Assembly: GCF_018343795.1 (NCBI RefSeq)
Contig: NZ_CP074346.1
Location: forward strand, 434,001-498,000
Reading direction: 5' to 3'
Source: Phocoenobacter atlanticus subsp. cyclopteri
GTDB lineage: Bacteria > Pseudomonadota > Gammaproteobacteria > Enterobacterales > Pasteurellaceae
DNA length: 64,000 nucleotides
Numbering within the stretch: the first letter of the stretch is position 1; each line of letters begins with the position of its first letter. The translations under genes were made by a program, and so were the position numbers. The notes under the pieces were generated by a model, which was given only the letters and a program-made list of their open reading frames with translations, did not search any database and was not told where the DNA came from. Positions 45,787 through 54,691 of this stretch are shown here, in pieces.

Positions 45787-46478
45787 GTGCCAGAAGATTT
45801 AAAAAAATTATTTAGCAATATTTTGCCATATGTTCTGCTGTTATTTTAAGTATTTGCTTTTTACCTATTATTTTTATCATAGGATTGATTAGCTATGGGT
45901 TTCTTTCGAAATATTGGGGAGCAATAGAGACTTTTGAGTATTTTCATAACGAGCATTCTAAAATTGTTGCACTGTTAAAGAATAATGAAAATAATAAAAT
46001 AGAGCCATTATTGAGTTACCGTTTTAAAGAACCTCATTTAGATGATGAGTATTTTGCTTGTTATGTTGATTTCTTTAGAGTACCAGAAAATATTGTGTTA
46101 GAAAATTTGTTGACTACAACTTTAAAAGAGATCAAGTTAGGAGAAGTTGAAAAGAAATTTCCAAATTGGATATTTGGAGAAAGCTGTATTGGTTATGCGG
46201 CTATTGGAAATAATATTGAAACATCTTGGCTATTACCACCTTTTAAATATGTCAAAGATATGAAGTGGAAATATTTTTATGAAGATCCTGATATATTAGT
46301 CAAGGGAAGTATGAAATATATTGATGTAGGTAAGTTGGCATCTAATAATATTTCAAGATTATTTGCTTCTTCTTATGGTCAGAATTCTTATAGAGGGTTA
46401 GCATATTATCCAAAGCAGAATATTATTAGGGTGGTTACAGGTTGTGAAATGGCAACAGATAATTGTGGAAATAATTAG
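45787..46478 (+). pseudogene. Uncharacterised membrane-anchored protein, paralogue 3 of 3, frameshifted
   Basis: GTG 45787 has a strong AAAGGAAG ribosome site and encodes 20 residues before TAA. The frame from 45885 carries the rest (RFKEPH, YFACYVDFFRVP, ESCIGY, VKGSMKYI, YPKQNIIRVVTGC). One extra T in the T4 run at about 45822 restores one 230-residue protein with a normal N-terminal helix, close to the 235 and 244 of its paralogues. Reading error, decay or slippage cannot be separated here. Confidence 0.72.
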
Positions 46479-46601
46479 GGTAAAAAGTTTTATATAAGAT
46501 TTTTAATATCATCATTTATATAAAAATTTGTATGTAAGCATAGTAAACTATGTTTTTACGATAGAAAGATTTTAAATTAAAAAACAAAACGAGGAGCAAA
46601 A

Positions 46602-48050
46602 ATGAAAGGCGATATCGGTGTTATTGGCTTAGCCGTAATGGGACAAAACCTAATTTTAAATATGAATGATCACGGTTTTAAAGTGGTGGCGTATAACCGT
46701 ACTACTTCAAAAGTTGATGATTTCTTAAACAATGAAGCGAAAGGCACCAATATTATTGGTGCGTATTCTCTGCAAGATTTGGCGGATAAATTAGAAAAAC
46801 CACGCCGCATTATGTTAATGGTGCGTGCGGGCGAAGTGGTTGATAAATTTATCGATAGCTTAGTACCATACTTAGATGAAGGTGATATTATCATTGATGG
46901 TGGTAACTCAAATTATCCTGATACAAACCGTCGTGTAGTAGCACTTCGTGAAAAAGGCATTCGTTTTATCGGAACTGGTGTTTCAGGTGGCGAAGAAGGG
47001 GCAAGATTTGGACCTTCAATTATGCCAGGTGGTCACGAAGAAGCTTGGCCATTTGTAAAACCTGTTTTACAAGCTATTTCAGCCAAAACGCCAGAAGGCG
47101 AACCTTGTTGTGACTGGGTTGGTCAAGACGGTGCTGGTCACTTTGTGAAAATGGTTCATAACGGTATTGAATATGGCGATATGCAGTTAATCTGTGAAGC
47201 GTATCAATTCTTAAAAGAAGGTGTAGGTTTATCGGATGATGAATTAGAAGCGACGTTCAATGAATGGCGAAAAACAGAATTAGACAGCTATTTAATTGAT
47301 ATTACAGCAGAAATCTTAGGTTATAAAGATGAAGATGGTAGCCGTTTAGTAGATAAAATTCTTGATACTGCGGGTCAAAAAGGAACAGGGAAATGGACAG
47401 GTATCAACGCATTAGACTTTGGTATTCCTTTAACTTTAATCACTGAATCTGTATTTGCTCGTTGTGTGTCTTCATTCAAAGAGCAACGTGTTGAAGCATC
47501 AAAATTATTCAACAAAACTGTTGGTAAAGTGGAAGGCGACAAAGCACAGTGGATTGAAGCGGTTCGTAAAGCATTATTAGCGTCAAAAATCATCTCTTAC
47601 GCACAAGGCTTTATGTTGATTCGTCAAGCGTCAGAAGAATTTGGTTGGAATATCAATTACGGTAACACCGCATTATTATGGCGTGAAGGGTGTATTATTC
47701 GCAGTGCATTCTTAGGTAATATCCGTGACGCTTATGAAGCAAATCCTGATTTAATCTTCTTAGGCTCTGATAAATATTTCAAAGATATTTTAGAAAACAG
47801 CCAAGCAGACTGGCGTAAAGTGGTGGCGAAATCTATCGAAACAGGTATCCCTATGCCTTGTATGACATCTGCGATTACCTTCTTAGATGGTTACACTTCG
47901 GCACGTTTACCAGCAAACTTGTTACAAGCTCAACGTGACTACTTTGGGGCTCATACTTATGAGCGTATCGACAAAGCTCGTGGCGAATTTTTCCATACTA
48001 ACTGGACAGGTCGTGGCGGAGATGTGGCTTCAACCACTTATGATGTGTAG
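46602..48050 (+). CDS. gnd: 6-phosphogluconate dehydrogenase (decarboxylating)
   Basis: A 482-residue enzyme making ribulose-5-phosphate, CO2 and NADPH. NADP fold IGLAVMGQNLILNM, substrate region VSGGEEGARFGPSIMPGG (about residue 128) and catalytic Lys/His area GHFVKMVHNGIEYGDMQ (about 183). Length is standard. Own ribosome site GAGGAG. It completes the oxidative pentose phosphate set with zwf and pgl, but a 120-bp spacer separates it from the paralogue cluster. Confidence 0.97.
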   Translation: MKGDIGVIGLAVMGQNLILNMNDHGFKVVAYNRTTSKVDDFLNNEAKGTNIIGAYSLQDLADKLEKPRRIMLMVRAGEVVDKFIDSLVPYLDEGDIIIDGGNSNYPDTNRRVVALREKGIRFIGTGVSGGEEGARFGPSIMPGGHEEAWPFVKPVLQAISAKTPEGEPCCDWVGQDGAGHFVKMVHNGIEYGDMQLICEAYQFLKEGVGLSDDELEATFNEWRKTELDSYLIDITAEILGYKDEDGSRLVDKILDTAGQKGTGKWTGINALDFGIPLTLITESVFARCVSSFKEQRVEASKLFNKTVGKVEGDKAQWIEAVRKALLASKIISYAQGFMLIRQASEEFGWNINYGNTALLWREGCIIRSAFLGNIRDAYEANPDLIFLGSDKYFKDILENSQADWRKVVAKSIETGIPMPCMTSAITFLDGYTSARLPANLLQAQRDYFGAHTYERIDKARGEFFHTNWTGRGGDVASTTYDV

Positions 48051-48075
48051 TATTTCATTTTAATAAACTAAATAT

Positions 48076-48108
48076 AGCGAGCAGAGAATAAATTTGCTCG
48101 CTTTTTTA
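48076..48108 (+). terminator. Terminator after gnd
   Basis: AGCGAGCA / TGCTCGCT stem, then TTTTTT. Confidence 0.88.
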
Positions 48109-48138
48109 TAAATAATTAAAGTCGGTTTAAAGTAATAC

Positions 48139-48192
48139 AAGCGGTATGATATTGATCATTTTCTGCAAATTTTGATCAATATCTTACCGCTT
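48139..48192. terminator. Long uptake-signal-pair hairpin between gnd and ycaO
   Basis: AAGCGGTATGATATTGATCA against TGATCAATATCTTACCGCTT: about 20 pairs with one mismatch. The left arm carries a full ACAAGCGGT core (48137). Convergent genes flank it; on the minus strand it ends ycaO transcripts. Confidence 0.75.
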
Positions 48193-48208
48193 AATTGTGG
48201 TTGAATAA

Positions 48209-49972
48209 TTAGTTTTGAATAGGATTTAGTTTCGCTTTTTGCACTTTAAAATACGCTTCAAGTAATTTTTTATGAGAGGTTAAACCTGTTAAATTTTCAT
48301 CAGAAGCTGTCCATTGATAGAATGGATTACCACCAGCAATAGCATTCCAAACAAATTCCACCGTCTCTTTTCCATACATTTTTTCAAAGATAGTTTGATA
48401 TTGTTTAGGATCTCGCTCTTTATCTAAGAAGAGTTCAATAGATTGAATTAAACAACGATAGTAATTGTTTCTTTCTGGAGTGAATACTGTTGCGTTCATA
48501 TCTACTGTCCAGTTTGCCCAGTCTAAGGCTTCTTCTAAGTTGCCAATGGCGAGGTTGAGCATTGATTTTAGTTCACCAATACGTAGGGTTTGTAGTGCTG
48601 AACCTTTATTTGCGGCTATGCCTAAAAACTCTCTTACACGGGTGAAATCATCAATACCTTGTTCGTCAAGTTGCTCTAGTAATTCTTGATAAGTGGCTTT
48701 GTTATGATGAAAATTGGGTAGATCTAATAAGATCTCACGCCACTGCATTCCCATATTATTATTGGTATAAATTAAATCATCAGCAGGGTAAATATTAGAC
48801 ATACTCGGGGCTAAAATTCGGCACGCATAAACTCCTAAATGCTCATAATCCATAATATAAACAGGTTGTTCAAGGTGGTTGAATATTGCCATTAGGTTAT
48901 CAAACTCTTGTTGGGTTGAGCCTGAAAAATCCCAATGATGGAAATCAAAATCAGGATCTTTTTTGAATAAATCCCACGAAATCAGACCGCTTGAATCGAT
49001 AAAATGCGTTTCAATATTGCTATGTTCTGCCACATCATCATTATCAAAAGAGGGCGGAGTGAAAACATCTAAATCTTTTAAACTTCTGCCTTGCAATAAT
49101 TCGGTTACCGTACGTTCAAAAGCGACTTCAAAATTAGGATGTCCACCAAACGAGGCAAAGCAAGTACCATTGTGTGGATTTAATAAAATCACACAAATGA
49201 CAGGGAATTGCCCACCTAATGAAGCATCAAAACAAAGGATTGGAAATCCCTCGTCTTCCAATTTTGAGATTGATGCCTTGATATTAGGATAGCTATCTAT
49301 AATAGTTTGAGGAATTTCAGGCAAGCTGATGGCTTCGGTAATAATTTTATGTTTAACATAGCGTTCAAAAACTTCTGAAAGCCCTTGTACACGAGCCTCA
49401 AATTTCGTATTACCTGCTGACATTCCATTAGATACAAATAAATTGCCAACAATACTTTGTGGGATATAAATGGTTTCATTATCATCAAGACGAGTATAAG
49501 GCAGTGCGACAATACCACGCTTTTCATTACCAGATTGTAGATCAATTAATAGATCTGGTGTGAGTTCATTATCAGGATCAAAATAATTGCATAAATAAGG
49601 ATCTAACAGACCGCTTGGTAGTTGCTGTTCATTTTCAATTGCAAACCATTTTTCATTGGGATAATGCACAAAATCGCTGTTTGCAAGTTGCTGACCTAAA
49701 TAAAAATCCGCCCAAAAATAGTTAGTTGAAAGACGTTCAAAAAATTCCCCTAGTGCAGAGGCTAATGCCGCTTTTTTAGTTGCCCCTTTGCCATTGGTAA
49801 AACATTGTGGGCAATGTTTATCACGAATATGCACCGACCACACATTAGGTACGGGATTGAGCCAAGAGACTTCTTCGATATCAAAGCCAAGTTGAGTTAA
49901 TTTATGTTGAAAAGTATTAATACTGTCTTCTAACGCTTTGTCTTTACCTAAAATAAAGGTTTGAGTTGTCAT
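48209..49972 (-). CDS. ycaO: YcaO family protein (ribosomal S12 methylthiotransferase accessory factor)
   Basis: A 587-residue YcaO protein, matching the 586-residue E. coli protein, which assists RimO in beta-methylthiolation of ribosomal protein S12. I chose ATG 49972 (MTTQTFILGKDKALED), which has AGGAC upstream; the frame extends to 50071 but those residues are unlike the family. ATP-binding-type blocks: GKGATKKAALASALGEFFERL (broken up, about residues 67-87), MSAGNTKFEARVQGLSEVFER and FERTVTELLQGRSL. No peptide-natural-product genes are nearby, so the S12 role is preferred over RiPP synthesis. Confidence 0.9.
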   Translation of the reverse strand: MTTQTFILGKDKALEDSINTFQHKLTQLGFDIEEVSWLNPVPNVWSVHIRDKHCPQCFTNGKGATKKAALASALGEFFERLSTNYFWADFYLGQQLANSDFVHYPNEKWFAIENEQQLPSGLLDPYLCNYFDPDNELTPDLLIDLQSGNEKRGIVALPYTRLDDNETIYIPQSIVGNLFVSNGMSAGNTKFEARVQGLSEVFERYVKHKIITEAISLPEIPQTIIDSYPNIKASISKLEDEGFPILCFDASLGGQFPVICVILLNPHNGTCFASFGGHPNFEVAFERTVTELLQGRSLKDLDVFTPPSFDNDDVAEHSNIETHFIDSSGLISWDLFKKDPDFDFHHWDFSGSTQQEFDNLMAIFNHLEQPVYIMDYEHLGVYACRILAPSMSNIYPADDLIYTNNNMGMQWREILLDLPNFHHNKATYQELLEQLDEQGIDDFTRVREFLGIAANKGSALQTLRIGELKSMLNLAIGNLEEALDWANWTVDMNATVFTPERNNYYRCLIQSIELFLDKERDPKQYQTIFEKMYGKETVEFVWNAIAGGNPFYQWTASDENLTGLTSHKKLLEAYFKVQKAKLNPIQN

Positions 49973-50144
49973 TGATTGTTGTCCTATTAGTAGAAGTTGG
50001 GTATTACATCTACAATATATTAAAATTATGTGAAACGGATCGCAGATTAGCAAATTTATTGTGAGATACAAAGTAAATTTTACTCTCTATAATGAGATTT
50101 AGTGTTAAAATTAGAAGATTAGTTTTTTAAATAAGAATAGAACA

Positions 50145-51623
50145 ATGAATGGTGCAGAATTATTAGTCAATGTAACACCAAGTGAAACTCGTGTAACATT
50201 AGTTGAAAATGGTGTTTTAAAAGAAGTTCATATTGAACGAGAGTCAAAGCGGGGAATTGTTGGGAATATTTATAAGGGTAAAATTACCCGAGTATTACCC
50301 GGTATGCAGTCTGCTTTTGTAGATATTGGATTAGAAAAAGCCGCTTTTTTACACGCTTCTGATATTGTTTCTCATACGGAATGTATTGATGAAAGTGAAA
50401 AGAAACAATTTATTGTTAAAGATATTAGTGAATTAGTGCGAGAAGGGCAGAATATTATTGTTCAAGTGGTTAAGGATCCTATTGGTACAAAAGGGGCGAG
50501 ATTAACTACCGATATTACCTTGCCATCTCGTTATTTAGTTTTTATGCCTGAAAATAGCCACGTAGGGGTTTCGCAGAGAATTGAGAGTGAATCAGAAAAA
50601 GAGCGTTTGAAAGCACTGGTTGAGCCTTATTGTGATGAAATTGGTGGTTTTATTGTTCGTACGGCTGCTGAAGGTGTGTCAGAAGAGAGTTTGCAACAAG
50701 ATGCGATATTTCTAAAACGGTTATGGCGTAAAATAATAGAAAGAAAATCAAAATACAAAGTAAAATCAATGATCTATGGTGAGGTCGCTTTAGCTCAACG
50801 AGTACTAAGAGATTTTGTAGGAACACAAATTAGTTCTGTTATTATTGATTCTAAAATGACTTATGAACAAGTAAAAGAATTTTTAACGGAGTTTATGCCT
50901 GAATTAGCACATAATGTCGTACTATATAGTGGTGCAACTCAGACTCTCTTTGACGCTTATGGTGTAGAAGAATATATTCAAAAGGGATTAGAAAAGAGAG
51001 TTGATTTAAAGTCTGGTGGTTATTTAATCATTGACCAAACGGAAGCAATGACAACTATTGATATTAATACAGGGGCTTTTGTTGGACATCGAAACCTTGA
51101 ACAAACCGTATTTAATACTAATATTGAAGCAACTAAAGCCATTGCACATCAGCTACAGTTACGTAATCTTGGCGGTATTATTATTATTGATTTTATTGAT
51201 ATGCAAGATGAAGAACATCAACAGCGAGTATTACAATCTTTAGAGGAAGCCTTGAGCAAAGATCGAGTAAAAACGAGTGTCAATGGTTTTACTCAGTTGG
51301 GTTTAGTAGAAATGACTCGTAAGCGAACTCGAGAAAGTTTAGAGCATATTTTGTGTGAAGATTGTCCTGCTTGTAAGGGAAAAGGTGTACAAAAAACCGT
51401 TGAAACGGTTTGTTATGAAATTCAACGAGAAATTGTTCGTGTACACCACTTGTTTAATGTTGAGCGTTTTGTCGTGTATGCTTCAAAAGATGTGGCTGAT
51501 TATCTTATAAATGAAGAATCTCACGCTTTATTAGCACAATTAGAGGTTTTTACAGATAAAAAAGTTGAAGTTAAGCTCGAGCCTTACTATACCCAAGAAC
51601 AATTTGATGTGATAGTGATGTAA
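50145..51623 (+). CDS. rng: Ribonuclease G
   Basis: A 492-residue endoribonuclease (RNase E/G family) that matures the 16S rRNA 5' end and decays some mRNAs. An S1 domain spans about residues 35-125 (GNIYKGKITRVLPGMQSAFVDIG broken by strands). Catalytic Asp residues lie in IIDQTEAMTTIDINTG (about residue 304) and IIIDFIDMQDEEH (about 347). The zinc-link CEDCPACKGKG is at about 405. Length matches E. coli (489). Two broken copies of its 3' part lie downstream, each followed or preceded by a lipoprotein gene. Confidence 0.95.
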   Translation: MNGAELLVNVTPSETRVTLVENGVLKEVHIERESKRGIVGNIYKGKITRVLPGMQSAFVDIGLEKAAFLHASDIVSHTECIDESEKKQFIVKDISELVREGQNIIVQVVKDPIGTKGARLTTDITLPSRYLVFMPENSHVGVSQRIESESEKERLKALVEPYCDEIGGFIVRTAAEGVSEESLQQDAIFLKRLWRKIIERKSKYKVKSMIYGEVALAQRVLRDFVGTQISSVIIDSKMTYEQVKEFLTEFMPELAHNVVLYSGATQTLFDAYGVEEYIQKGLEKRVDLKSGGYLIIDQTEAMTTIDINTGAFVGHRNLEQTVFNTNIEATKAIAHQLQLRNLGGIIIIDFIDMQDEEHQQRVLQSLEEALSKDRVKTSVNGFTQLGLVEMTRKRTRESLEHILCEDCPACKGKGVQKTVETVCYEIQREIVRVHHLFNVERFVVYASKDVADYLINEESHALLAQLEVFTDKKVEVKLEPYYTQEQFDVIVM

Positions 51624-51762
51624 TTTGGGTATAGCGATATTTCTGTTTAATTAAGCAACAAAGTTTTATTTGTAATTTTATTTATGATTTTGTAATATAT
51701 TTGTTATGAGAAAGTACTTATTCTAAGGTTGTTTTTAATATTCATCGTTTATGGAGGTTGGT

Positions 51763-53496
51763 ATGAAAACCAAACTATTTCGTTATAACACTCTGTTTTT
51801 ATCTGTACTCACATTACTTGTTACTGCTTGTGGTTCCGGTTCAAATAATAGTCCAACAGACACATCTTCTTCTGTAGTCCCAGATACTGGAACTTCAGGA
51901 AATTCAGGAACTTCAGGCACTTCAGGAAATTCAGGAAATTCAGGAAATTCAGGAACTTCAGGAAATTCAGGAACTTCAGGCACTTCAGGAAATTCAGGAA
52001 ATTCAGGAACTTCAGGAACTTCAGGAAATTCAGGAAATTCAGGAACTTCAGGAAATTCAGGAACTTCAGGAACTTCAGGAAATTCAGGAAATTCAGGAAA
52101 TTCAGGAAATTCAGGAAATTCAGGAAATTCAGGAACTTCAGGAACTTCAGGAACTTCAGGAAATTCGGGAACTTCAGGAAATTCAGGAAATTCAGGAAAT
52201 TCAGGAACTTCAGGAAATTCGGGAACTTCAGGAACTTCAGGAAATTCAGGAAATAATGGTAACTCAGGAGGTGGTACAGATAATTTTACTGCTATTAATA
52301 ATAGTAAAGTCATTACCTCTCCAAGTATGGTAGCAAGTAATATTTGGCATAGTAGTCAAACAAAAAAAGTAGCAAGTTTATCTGCTTATGATAAAGCACA
52401 AGTGTTAAAGGTATTGAAAAAAACAAATGAATATCGTCAAGCTGTTGGTAAACCACCTTTAGAATGGGACGAAAAATTAGCAGCTTATGCACAAATGCGT
52501 TCTCAAGAAATAGCAGAAAAATATAATCCTCCACACAAAAGACCTGATGGCAAAGATTGGTCTTCTGAGATTATTATGACTTATGGAGCAATTGGTGAGA
52601 ATATTGCCGCAGGACAAGGTAATGCAGAGGAAGTATCGCTGGGTTGGAAGAATAGTCCGGGACACTATAGAAATATGATTAGTGGCAATTTTAGTAGAAT
52701 TGGAATTGGTTTAGTACGTGTACCTAATGCTTCTGATCCTCAGGGATATACATATTATTGGACACAAACTTTTGGTGGTGGTAATGCAAAAAGCCCTTAT
52801 ACTTTTGATGAAAATCGCAAGCCAAAAGAACCTGATGTGATTAATATTTTGGGTAACAATATTGTTCTTCTTGAGGAAAATAAATTGGATATTCAAGGGG
52901 GAGAAGAGGTTGCTAGTAATGCAAGTATTGCTTATAAGAGAGGTCAGTTACGACACCCTGCATATAGCAAAAGTTTAAAATTTAGTTATGATGGTTTTGA
53001 TGCTATTGTCCAAGATCCTAAAGCTACTGGTTTTGAATATCAAACTTTTGGGGAGATTGTTGATGGTAATCAGTTCCCTGTTCAATATATTAATATTGGT
53101 AAAGCAACCACTCCTGATGATATTTCAATTGTGAGAGCAACTTATAAAGGCGTTGCATTAGGAAGTGTTAAACAACATAAACATTATTATTCAGATGTAA
53201 CTGCAGATATTGCTGATAAGAATATGCATATAGTCTTTAGTAATACACGTTTTAATGATCAAGGTGATGATGTTGCTTTCTTTTCTCCAAATACACCACA
53301 AGGAAGAGGTTTAAACTTTAGTGAAAATATGCAGTGGGATAGTCAAAAGCATCGTTTTGTTAAAGAAGATACTCAAGGTAACCATATTCATGCCCATTTT
53401 TATGGTCCAAATGGTGAGGAAATTGGTGGACAGTTTGATCGTGATGTTACGGATCTTGGGCGATATAGAGGTGCTTTTGGAGCAAAAAAACAGTAA
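51763..53496 (+). CDS. Surface lipoprotein with repeat stalk, CAP/SCP domain and TbpB-like C-terminal barrel, copy 1
   Basis: 577 residues from ATG 51763, which follows GGAGG. Lipoprotein signal with lipobox VTAC (Cys23). Residues about 42-172 are a stalk of Ser-Gly-Asn and Ser-Gly-Thr triplets. Residues about 207-340 are a CAP/SCP (YkwD-type) domain with [19 protein letters not shown] and the His258, Glu279 (GENIAAG), His301 (SPGHYRNMI) set. Residues about 390-577 form a beta-rich C-terminal region ending in [16 protein letters not shown] and GAFGAKKQ, strongly like the barrel of TbpB-type, Slam-exported surface lipoproteins. I infer surface display, with the CAP domain on a flexible stalk. 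CAP function (binding or cleavage) is unknown. The combination is one I do not know from characterised proteins. Confidence 0.85.
   Translation: MKTKLFRYNTLFLSVLTLLVTACGSGSNNSPTDTSSSVVPDTGTSGNSGTSGTSGNSGNSGNSGTSGNSGTSGTSGNSGNSGTSGTSGNSGNSGTSGNSGTSGTSGNSGNSGNSGNSGNSGNSGTSGTSGTSGNSGTSGNSGNSGNSGTSGNSGTSGTSGNSGNNGNSGGGTDNFTAINNSKVITSPSMVASNIWHSSQTKKVASLSAYDKAQVLKVLKKTNEYRQAVGKPPLEWDEKLAAYAQMRSQEIAEKYNPPHKRPDGKDWSSEIIMTYGAIGENIAAGQGNAEEVSLGWKNSPGHYRNMISGNFSRIGIGLVRVPNASDPQGYTYYWTQTFGGGNAKSPYTFDENRKPKEPDVINILGNNIVLLEENKLDIQGGEEVASNASIAYKRGQLRHPAYSKSLKFSYDGFDAIVQDPKATGFEYQTFGEIVDGNQFPVQYINIGKATTPDDISIVRATYKGVALGSVKQHKHYYSDVTADIADKNMHIVFSNTRFNDQGDDVAFFSPNTPQGRGLNFSENMQWDSQKHRFVKEDTQGNHIHAHFYGPNGEEIGGQFDRDVTDLGRYRGAFGAKKQ
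51889..52268 (+). repeat. 9-bp tandem repeat coding for the Ser-Gly-Asn/Thr stalk, copy 1
   Basis: About 42 units alternating TCAGGAACT and TCAGGAAAT (Ser-Gly-Thr and Ser-Gly-Asn), with rare silent changes such as TCGGGA. Unit size is a multiple of three, so slippage changes stalk length without breaking the frame. Confidence 0.95.
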
Positions 53497-54520
53497 ATAT
53501 ACAAATTATTAAATAATATTAATGAAAAATTAGGCTAGAGGATTCTGTAGCCTAATTTTTTTATAAGATTAAAAAAATCTTACCACTTACAGCACCTTAT
53601 AAATCTGTTAAAATTATTCTAGGCAATGTAATTCTCCGTTTAGTTGATTTTGGCGAATTTATTATAACAGATTTTTACGTTGCTTATTTTTTAGGTTCAA
53701 AAGATCAGCACGCCCTAGAAAAAGGCACCTTTTTACACGTTGCTGAAGGTGTGTCAGAAGAGAATTTGCAACAAGATGCGATATTTCTAAAACAGTTATG
53801 GCGTAAAATAATAGAAAGGTACTATATAGTGGTGCAACTCAGACTCTCTTTGACGCTTATGGTGTAGAAGAATATATTCAAAAGGGATTAGAAAAGAGAG
53901 TTGATTTAAAGTCTGGTGGTTATTTAATCATTGACCAAACGGAAGCAATGACAACTATTGATATTAATACAGGGGCTTTTGTTGGACATTGAAACCTTGA
54001 ACAAACCGTATTTAATACTAATATTGAAGCAACTAAAGCCATTGCACATCAGCTACAGTTACGTAATCTTGGCGGTATTATTATTGATTTTATTGATATG
54101 CAAGATGAAGAACATCAACAGCGAGTATTACAATCTTTAGAGGAAGCCTTGAGCAAGGATCGAGTAAAAACGAATGTGAATGGTTTTACTCAGCTGGGTT
54201 TAGTAGAAATGACTCGTAAGCGAACTCGAGAAAGTTTAGAGCATATTTTGTGTGAAGATTGTCCTGCTTGTAAGGGAAAAGGTGTACAAAAAACCGTTGA
54301 AACGGTATGTTATGAAATTCAGAGAGAAATTGTTCGTGTACACCACTTGTTTAATGTTGAGCGTTTTGTCGTCTATGCTTCAAAGGATGTAGCTGATTAT
54401 CTTATCAATGAAGAATCTCACGCTTTATTAGCACAATTAGAGGTTTTTATTGAGAAAAGAATAGAAATAAGAATAGAACCTTTTTATAGTCAAGAACAGT
54501 TTGATGTGATAGTGATGTAA
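53497..54520 (+). repeat. Direct repeat, unit 1 (spacer plus broken rng 3' part)
   Basis: Nearly identical to 56483-57506 at an offset of 2986 bp. With the lipoprotein genes it makes a tandem duplication. Confidence 0.9.
53746..54520 (+). pseudogene. Broken rng 3' fragment, first
   Basis: Matches rng from about 50673 to the 3' end but lacks about 180 bp (junction near 53820, between GAAAG and TACTATATAG) and has TGA at 53989 where rng has CGA (GGACATTGAAACC). The segment 54098-54520 is still open (MQDEEHQQRVLQ to the end), holding the second catalytic Asp region's end and the zinc-link. The last 25 codons match the third copy (EKRIEIRIEPFYSQEQFD), earlier parts match the intact gene, so it is a mosaic. 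It lacks the S1 domain and cannot be a working RNase G. Confidence 0.88.
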
Positions 54521-54562
54521 TTTGGGTATAGCGATATTTCTGTTTAATTAAGCAACAAAGTT

Positions 54563-54631
54563 TTATTTGTGATTTTATTTGTAGTTTTATTTTTTATTTT
54601 GTGATTTTATTTGTGATTTTGTGATATATTT
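54563..54631 (+). repeat. Imperfect tandem repeat in the promoter region of lipoprotein copy 2
   Basis: TTTTATTTGTGA-like units repeated about five times; the corresponding region before copy 1 (51664-51706) has only about three and is some 30 bp shorter. Confidence 0.6.
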
Positions 54632-54691
54632 GTTATGAGAAAGTACTTATTCTAAGGTTATTTTTAATATTCATCGTTTATGGAGATTGGT

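Noticed and set aside
48209-49972. YcaO as part of a peptide natural product (RiPP) cluster
   Set aside because: No precursor peptide, dehydrogenase or transporter genes adjoin it, and its length matches the housekeeping E. coli YcaO.
50000-50144. N-terminal extension of ycaO to 50071
   Set aside because: The added 33 residues are unlike YcaO, and the Met at 49972 gives the family length with a ribosome site.
51889-52268. Stalk repeats as a CRISPR or non-coding satellite
   Set aside because: The repeats lie in frame inside an intact lipoprotein gene and have no unique spacers.
51783-52313. Long minus-strand frame coding for Pro-Glu-Phe/Val repeats
   Set aside because: It is the antisense of the Ser-Gly-Asn/Thr stalk repeat; open only because the 9-bp unit has no stop in that frame.
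53958-54140. Small open frame inside the broken rng fragment (also at 56944 and 51058)
   Set aside because: It is a shifted frame of the rng coding sequence and occurs equally inside the intact gene.
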